From Amphibalanus amphitrite (Eukaryota; Arthropoda; Thecostraca; Balanomorpha; Balanidae), in assembly GCF_019059575.1 (NCBI RefSeq), contig NW_024881836.1:248001-312000 (forward strand): DNA of 64,000 nucleotides, written 5' to 3'. Within the stretch, counting starts at the first letter, position 1. The number at the start of each line of letters is the position of its first letter. Shown here one piece after another: positions 57,238 through 64,000 of this stretch. The translations under genes were made by a program, and so were the position numbers. The notes below the pieces were generated by a model. It ran no database searches. It saw nothing but the letters and a program-made list of their open reading frames with translations, and had not been told where the DNA came from.

Positions 57238-58477
57238 TCGGAGCCGTATACTGGCTGGGTCACAAGGAGTTCGTCTTCGCCAGGCTCAGAGCACGTCACA
57301 ACCGCGTGTTCTCGGTCTGGAAGGTAACCACGGCCGGTGAGTGGGCGGTGGTCCGGCGCCGGCGGGGTCTCCGGGTCGGGGCCGCTCCGGCCGGTCGCCG
57401 AGGACTGTGCCGCGCCGCCGCCGCCACCCGCATCAGGCGCAGCAGGTCAGCCACACTGGTGGTGGCGCGGCGCCGGCGCCGGCTCGGCGGTGGGCCGCGG
57501 GGTGCTCGCTCCGGCCACACGCCCGGCAGCAGGCTGGGCCGGTTCTGCCAGGCGTGCTGCAGTCGCCGGAGGAAGCCGGCGTCGGCCGATGGCTCCCCAT
57601 CCCCCGCCGCCGGAGGATCCGGGCTCCACTGCGCCTCCTCCCCGCCGCCACCGTCATCGACGTCCTCAGCGACGCCACCGCCATCAGCAGCATCGTCGCA
57701 AACGACTTGACCGCTGCCTTCGGAGCTGACGTCCCACTCGAGCGTCACCTTGGCTTGGAGTAGTAACTCAAGAGCGGAGTCGACTGAGGGCACCTGGCTG
57801 GCGGGCGCCGGCTCCGCGTCGGGGCCCGGCTCCGGCCGCTGCTCGACCACCGCGGCCAGCACGGCGGCCAGGTCGGTGGCCGACCCGGCGGACAGCGGGG
57901 CGGCGGCCAGCGGCGCGCTGTCGCCGGCACCGCCCCCCTCGCCCAGCGGCACCTCGCTCAGCGACCCGGTCCGCCGCAGAGGTGCCGGCGGCTCGGCAGC
58001 GACGTCCTCCGGCGCGTCCCCGCCGCCTGCCGCCAGGTTCGGGAAACTCTGAGTCCGAGCCACGCCGCGAGGTGGCACCGCATTCTGAAACAATGGGGTT
58101 TGTTCCTCAAAACCAGCCTCACGGGGGTCCGCTGTTGGTGCAACAAACAACAAACTGAAGCAAAGGAGGTGGCCCGCTGAGTCTCGCCACCATGGAGGAA
58201 CACTCATATAAGTCACGTAGGAATGGATAAGCGTGAACAATCGAGCATGTACCTACTGCTTGGGGGAGAATGCTTAGTACCTTTCTTACCTACATTTAGG
58301 TACGACTTCGGTACGCACAGCGACACACCGTTCCGTGCTTCTATCCTCAGGATGCTGAAATCCTTCTCCTCCACGCCGAAACCCCCCTCCGGAATGGACA
58401 GGCAACTTTATCTCATGCGGGCTGCTCCCTTGGAGGCTGGAGCGGTACCGCTGCTCCCGAGGGAGCGCACCCCGTAG
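57238..58477 (+). other. possible plus-strand exons overlapping the minus-strand exon
   Basis: At 57238-57313 a frame with strongly GC-biased third positions reads YWLGHKEFVFARL and RARHNRVFSVWK, then meets GTAACC and, 25 bases on, GCCG|GTGAGT. At 58302-58477, after acceptor TTACCTACATTTAG, an open frame runs to TAG (contains GTHSDTPFRASILRML). An upstream candidate exon lies at 56972-57028. Phases of these pieces do not join simply and no family was recognised. Confidence 0.22.
57296..58131 (-). CDS. probable terminal exon of an unidentified minus-strand gene
   Basis: The minus strand has a long open frame ending in TGA at 57298-57296. A good acceptor (TTGCACCAACAG) just before 58131 would start the exon in phase 1, giving about 278 residues. 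The sequence is low in complexity, rich in Ala, Gly, Pro and Glu, with short ordered-looking pieces: ARTQSFPNLA, RRTGSLSEVPLGEG, SALELLLQAKVTLEWD and FLRRLQHAWQNRPSLLPG, plus an Arg-rich tail ending TRL, which fits a class I PDZ ligand. No family was recognised. Upstream exons would lie beyond 58150 among transposons or outside the window. GC-rich DNA keeps many frames open, and a plus-strand reading overlaps the 3' end, so the call is tentative. It would be convergent with ed. Confidence 0.45.
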
Positions 58478-58558
58478 CCGGGTGCAGTGAGTGCCTTGGG
58501 GCTGGGTGGCCTGTCCTGGACGGGCTCAGCCCCGGCGACTCACTAGAGTGCCTGCCCA

Positions 58559-59424
58559 AGTTAAAATATTTATCAAAGAAGTTTTATCACACATAAAGCA
58601 AAGATATAACAAAGCTATATACGTTAACATAACAAACTGGTTCTTTCTTAACGATATGCAAAGCATAGATATCATTGTCATAACAGTTTGTAAATACGTC
58701 GTACACAGGGCCCGATTGAATAAAAGCACCCCTTCTCTCAATTTCATGCTAAATACGCTGAAGATGGAAGCGCAAAAAGAATACAATCGATATAAGTCAA
58801 AGGACAAACTGAACGAATTTCAGACAAAGTGGGGAACACTCGCACAAATTCTGCAAAGCAACTAATTGAGAAAACAAGGTCGCCGCGGCATCCCCGGAGC
58901 TTCCGGCCCACGCACCCACGCACACACACGCACGCACCTATACACACACACACAAATGCAAACACACACCCACACCCACACCCACCCACACACACACACA
59001 CCTATACACACAACACAAACATCACACACAAACACATACTCTCACATGCCCGCTTTCTCTAAGAAACGCCTCTGTTGCATAGCGTGTCCCGCCCGCCCCT
59101 AACCCAACCCGGCTAACCGGAGGCCGGCCCTATTAAGGGTCGGCCGGCCGGCCGGGCGCGCGGCTCGCCACCCTATCAGGGTGACGGGTCGCGGGCCCGG
59201 CCGGCGGCCTGGGGCATCGCCCCAGCGAGAACGAGTACATGTGGGATTCGCGGGGCGATGCGGGGCGGGGCGATTTTTGTGAACGTTTGGTGCGCTCGCA
59301 TTGTGACATGCCCAATATGTGCAAGCATCCATATACATGAGTGACATGTGATTCACGATGTACGTGTACCTATACATCATATGTGCGTATATGAACGAAA
59401 AAAAAAAAAAAAAAAAAAAAAAAA
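58559..59424 (+). mobile_element. 5'-truncated LINE fragment with poly(A) and target duplication
   Basis: GAGTGCCTGCCCA occurs at 58546-58558 and at 59425-59437, directly bordering the insert: a 13-base target-site duplication. The insert ends in an A-run at 59398-59424. Its 5' part (58562-58865) is open and reads like the C-terminal end of a LINE ORF2 after the RT domain (ITNWFFLNDMQSID, EYNRYKSKDKLNEFQTKW), ending in TAA. It is a dead 5'-truncated copy. Confidence 0.82.
58915..59045. repeat. (CA)n-rich microsatellite
   Basis: Interrupted ACACAC/CCCACA tract in the 3' UTR part of the LINE fragment. Confidence 0.88.
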
Positions 59425-59437
59425 GAGTGCCTGCCCA

Positions 59438-60184
59438 GACCAATGTCTCCCCCTATATCCTAACATCCTCCCGGCTCTGAAATGGTCTAATTGGACCGAA
59501 AGGGCCTAACCCAACAAAACAAACAAACGCACAGCGAAACTCGATAAAATAGACTTCCACCGAAATATTTTTGGGTCCGAAATACCGGGCCCAAATACAG
59601 AACCCTGTGGTGGCCCGTAAGCAAAAAAAAAAAACAAATACCAAATATTTTTGGACTTTGCCCTAACCTCGCGTCGGGCCGGTGCTCGGCGCCAACCGCG
59701 CAGGGCTCCGTCTCTAACTCGACTCTTGGGCCACGTAGCGACAAGCGTAAGCGGCATTTGAGACAGTGTCGAAAATCTTGATGAAAATATTTGTCATTTT
59801 TTACGTCAGGTTGAAGGTCAGGTCACCAGGGATCATCAAAAGGTCACATTTCGCCTATTTCAACATTTTTCGACGAATCGGCGCACAACTCGGAACCAAT
59901 AATACCTATAGCTACAGCGCCGAGGAAAAGTGCATTCGATGGCTTAATCTGACGCTCTTTCTGGTTCAAACTGTCAGATGTGAGCTAGGCTGAAAGTGTT
60001 AGCCTTGAGGACAAAAACTTCAAAAATAGCTGTTTAAAAAAAGTTTTATTTAATTACTTCTGACTGAGGAAAGTTACGACGTTTATGTTGCCGGTATCAT
60101 GCTCCTCTCATCGAGACGCGTTGAATGAGCTATAATTTGACTTTGTAAGGTCATTCTGAAAAATATGACCCAAGGCCAAGGTCA
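59438..60184. other. diverged TGACC-rich repeat
   Basis: No gene. TAGCGACAAGCGTAAGCGGC at 59736-59755 and the following CATTTTT-ACGTCAGGTTGAAGGTCAGGTCA echo the left interior of copies A and B (TAGCGACAAGCGGTAAACGGC), so this is an older relative that was invaded by the 60185 element. Confidence 0.5.
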
Positions 60185-61113
60185 TTAACCCTCGCCGGCA
60201 CAGGGGGGGGGGGGGTTAATGACCTCGCCGGCACAGGCTGATGCAACCCCCTAAGGTTTTTCGCGAATAACTCGCGTAAAAAGCGGCCGATCGCGACGAA
60301 ACTTTCAGTACCCTCGCATTGATCAATTTTACGCCTACCCTGAAAATTTCATGACCCTGACCCAAATGACCTTTGACCTGTGACCTCTTTTCCGAGACCA
60401 TGTTTAGTCGGAATCGCGATTCGGCGTATGTCGGCTCGCATTAGCCGCGCGTTTGCAAGCTTTTCGTGGTTTCAAACGTTCAAACAAGTGACTTGATGTT
60501 GCTCCCATACATTAGGGTGGGTATCAAGGTCACCTGAAGGTCAGGTCAGGTCATTGACCTTTGGTGACCTCGGGTGACCTCGGTTCACTTTTTCGAGTTT
60601 TACATGTTTCTAGGCTAGTTTTTGGAGCTGAATTCGAATTTAGCAACCATTTGAACATTTACGAAGTAGTTTTGGTGCCTTCGTAACATGTTACGAAGCT
60701 GTCAGAGGCGGTTGACACGTATTACGAATACCCGTCACAACCCCTACCGGTTGACCTGACCTGACCTGACCCGACCTGGTATAAATGCTTAAAGACATCA
60801 TCTCTGATCAAAACTAACACGATATTCGTGACAAGCACCCCTGAAAACCACATAGCAGCCACACTTTACGACTTTCTAACGGGTCCCGATTTTCCCGGTT
60901 TTCGGGTCATTGACCTGACCTGGAAGGTCACCCGATGACCTAGGACCTTAAAATTGGGTATCATCGGCTTCCTCTCGTGACGGGCAACACGCTCGTTTTT
61001 TTTCCGTGAAGCTCTAGCTCGATCAGGGGCCAAACGCGAGGGGGGGGGTTCGTACCCCCCCCCCCCCTTGTGCCGTCGAAGGACGCAAAATGGCCTGTGC
61101 CGGCGAGGGTTAA
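60185..61113. mobile_element. TTAA-type (piggyBac-like) element, copy 4
   Basis: TTAA-CCCTCGCCGGCACAGG at 60185-60204 and its reverse complement, CCTGTGCCGGCGAGGG-TTAA, at 61094-61113. The left terminal motif is duplicated just inside (CCTCGCCGGCACAGG at 60222-60236). A G/C-tract hairpin lies near the right end (61040-61069). The interior is rich in TGACCT/AGGTCA. No transposase. Confidence 0.83.
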
Positions 61114-61971
61114 CTGACCGGACAAGGTAATGCTGTATACCAGCCGATAGAGCCATGATCTTGAGAAGTTACTGACAGAGTTTCGAAAATCAAACGGCGT
61201 TCGATGGCTCCAGAGGGGAACTACCATATGACCCAATTTAATTTGACCTAGGTTTAACCGATGACGCCACAAGTCAAATCAAATTTCGTGTTTTCGACCG
61301 TTTACAGGCCTACTAAGAAATATAACACAGAGTAAAAGGTACCTATGCTATCGAAAATTATCGATAGAGCATTGTATGTCAAATGCTATTTTGCTAAGTG
61401 AAGTACCTAACTGATACCAGCCAGCCGCCAGGCCATGTCACAGAGCTCAGGCAAAGGGTTAAATGAATCCCATCATACAGGGCCGTATGTTTTCTGAATG
61501 GTCAGTTTTACATTTCAATTTCAATTATGTGGCTTAGGCGACATTGGGGACAGTTAATAATTTTTGCATTACGGTCTGGCTGGTGAATGTCAGGTCAAGG
61601 GCAGGTCAAAAATGTCAAATTACAATTTGTTGCAGCTTGTCACGAGGAATCCAGTGGTGGTCTTAGTTTTAAGTAGGTACTCTACGTGGTCTAGATCTGC
61701 TTAAAATGAGTTCAAAAATTTTGAAGCCATCATAGGTATAGGTATTTGAGCTTTTTCGCCAAAATTAAACAAAAATGGAGTTTTCGATCTCCAATTCGGT
61801 ATGGCGATAGCTAGCCTAATGTTCCATGCCGTATATTCCGTTTTTTCTCGATATTCTGGGATACGAACCTGCCATTTCAGTTCAAAACTCAAAATAAAAA
61901 GGGGAATATTTCTTAAACGGCTCACCCGTCATTGGAATAGTCCGCCAATGACGTGGTTAGGACGCCATTAC
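61114..61971. other. intergenic, no gene seen
   Basis: Contains ATCGAAAATTATCGATAGAG-type short palindromes near 61350 and further GGTCA motifs at 61592-61608. No coding or structured feature is supported. Confidence 0.35.
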
Positions 61972-63906
61972 TATAGTGATGTCAATTACGGAAAATCTCG
62001 ATACTGATACCAAACCAAATACCAACAATAACCACGGAAGAATACCGACACTAGAGGTCTGCACCGGCCGGCTGCAGCCGCGGCTGGCTGCAGCCCCACG
62101 GCTGTGGGCCGGGGCGGCTGCAAATATCTCCAAGAACACGGCTACGGCTATGGCCACGGCTGTGAGATTTCAAGCTCAATCTTAAGTACTCAAATATAAA
62201 ATTTTAAATCCTTAATCTTACATTCTGATAAGCAGTCTAGCCTGTAAAAATCATGCAAAGGATGCCCAGCAACATTGAAAGTGGTGAAGCCTTTGAAAAC
62301 CTGTAATGGTTTTACCATTTGCTGTAGGGGAGTTTGCACTCTGGTACAGAATACTAATTATAGGTAGGTACCAATTGTTCCTTCATCATCAAGAGATTGA
62401 CAGTTTCAGAAAATGCAACATGTTATGTTGCATTGTCACATCCCTCTCAAATCAATCTCACCTGGTCATTAGGAGAGCACCTTACAGCTATTGAAGACGA
62501 GCATTCAATAATTCTTTCAGGTAAGAGAAAAAGAAATCACGCCTAGGTAAAGGCAGGTAAAGGCTTCATAAAATATTATCTAAAATAACTCTTAGATGTA
62601 TTTCTGGATTTTCGGCAAGTCCAATTACATAATATAAAACTGGCGCTTTATGTTCTAACTGGTGTGTGAGTGACCGCTAACAGAAAATGCTGATCGACGA
62701 AGCCAATGGAATTAGATTATAAGTGAGCATGAACCTTACTTACGGTTAATTCACATGATGGTGAAAACCCTGAACACGTAATTCACATTACGGTGAAAAC
62801 CCTGAACACAATATTTCTTACGCGAGCTGTTGACTTTACCAATAAAATGACGTCTTCTTCTGAAAATGTAAAAATTTGATACTAATCCTTTGTCTGAGAA
62901 CGAGTTTTTAAATGTATAGCATTATTATTCATTTAGTATAATTTTTAAGGGTTTTTGTAGTGACACAAAACAATTTATTGCCACTTCTTTGTTATTAACG
63001 TCATGAAAAACTCAAGTAAAATTTTTCATTGGAAGAGGCAATTGTGGCTCGCACGTCCTTGGGGATTTGAGCGAAGATCATTATTTGGAAAAATCAAAAT
63101 AGATGAATGTTTTTCTTTCTTGGTTGGATGCTCACTAGTGTTTTGATGCCTTGCATATCAAATTAGTTTGAGACTTGCTCAGAAGGCTGCTGCAAGCCTG
63201 GCATATCACACCCCAGAAAATATGCAAGGTTGAGGTAAGAAAGAAGCAAGAGTTTTGACTAGACAATCACTGTTTGACAGTCCATCAACTTCAGTTTCAT
63301 TTTCCATACCTACCTAACATTGATTGATAATGAAAAGCATCAGGGTCTGTTTTTCTGTCCCACAACCATGCTTCAGGATTTGGCATTAGATGTCTACACT
63401 GCTATGTGTAGGCATGCGTTGCGCATCAGGCTTCAGGCCTTCGGCCTAAAGCCATATACACAACCACTTAACCTATGATGCTTCATGAGCTTGAGAATCT
63501 ACAGCCCATTGCAATGTGCTTTTGGCTATATGTTTCAACTAAAAACAACTTATTATATACTATTTGGTTGCATTTTATTGAAAGTATCCACGGCTGGCTG
63601 ACGGCTGGCTGCCCACAGTTTGCCACGGCTGTGGGCGGCTGTGGCTGTGGAGCCACGGCTGCGGGGCGGCTAGGCTGTGGAAAATTGCAGCCGTGCAGAA
63701 CTCTAACCGACACCGAACCAACTTGGTAAACTTAGGAAAATACCAACTTTTTACCAAATTCAAAGCCTCTTTTACATTAGGGATGATTCACAATACCAAC
63801 AAAATACCAAATGCATTAGCCTTGAACTACCAAATACCTACCAAGTTGGCATCGGTTTGGTATCGGTACAGGTACCAAAAAACTTGGTATCTGATTGACA
63901 TCTCTA
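61972..63906. mobile_element. outer hAT-like MITE, split by the inner hAT element
   Basis: TATAGTGATGTCAATT at 61972 and its imperfect inverse TTGACATCTCTA ending 63906 are flanked by GCCATTAC and GCCATTAG, an 8-base duplication with one mismatch. The interior is built of short ACCAAATACCAAC-type repeats. After removing the inner element only about 280 bases remain. Confidence 0.65.
62052..63705. mobile_element. inner non-autonomous hAT-like element
   Basis: Begins TAGAGGTCTGCACCGGC and ends with GTGCAGAACTCTA; the identical octamer ACCGACAC flanks it at 62044-62051 and 63706-63713. An 8-base duplication with TAGAG/CTCTA ends is the hAT signature. Both ends continue inward as GC-rich GGCTGTGGCTGC-type repeats (62060-62165 and 63588-63690). 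The 1.65-kb interior has only short frames and no transposase. Confidence 0.83.
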
Positions 63907-64000
63907 GCCATTAGGTACCATACCAAACACGATGCGAAAATCACAGCTCTTTATTTATTTGTACAAAAAAAAAACGAACTCCAAATTAGAGCATTTGACC

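Overview
The window is eukaryotic nuclear DNA, most likely from an arthropod. It has intron-rich genes with GT-AG introns, GC-rich third codon positions, an echinoid-type adhesion gene, and dense small transposons. A crustacean is my guess; nothing in the sequence proves it. Three multi-exon genes on the + strand could be assembled exon by exon with matching splice phases.

(1) 2968-9772: a THAP-domain DNA-binding protein. Its domain order (THAP, coiled coil, THAP9/P-element-type HTH) is that of a P-element transposase without the nuclease. (2) 19417-27512: a cathepsin F-type papain protease with its own N-terminal cystatin domain, 12 coding exons, 469 codons. A decayed non-LTR retrotransposon sits in its tenth intron. 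(3) 32754-55468: an echinoid (ed) orthologue. It has a signal peptide, seven Ig domains, FN3 region, one membrane span and the C-terminal EIIV PDZ ligand, in 10 coding exons and 1109 residues. Its first intron is 14.5 kb. A probable terminal exon of an unidentified gene lies on the minus strand at 57296-58131, convergent with ed.

Most of the rest is repeats. 1-2030 is a 21-bp minisatellite. 11.3-16.6 kb is a nest of one ~405-bp MITE family, a 690-bp-arm palindrome and a 1.8-kb insertion. TTAA-flanked elements whose inverted repeats begin CCC (piggyBac-like) lie at 6.8, 30.5, 47.9 and 60.2 kb, and other inverted-repeat elements at 31.6 and 37.8 kb. A poly(A) LINE fragment lies at 58.6 kb, and a hAT-like element nested in another hAT-like MITE at 62-63.9 kb, both with readable target-site duplications.

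The most unusual signals are: the TTAA elements, whose interiors are packed with AGGTCA/TGACCT nuclear-receptor half-sites and whose ends carry G-tract hairpins plus a duplicated terminal motif on one side; the near-perfect 1.4-kb palindrome flanked by MITEs in direct orientation; and cathepsin exon 10, whose acceptor and donor junctions are both tandemly duplicated into the flanking introns.
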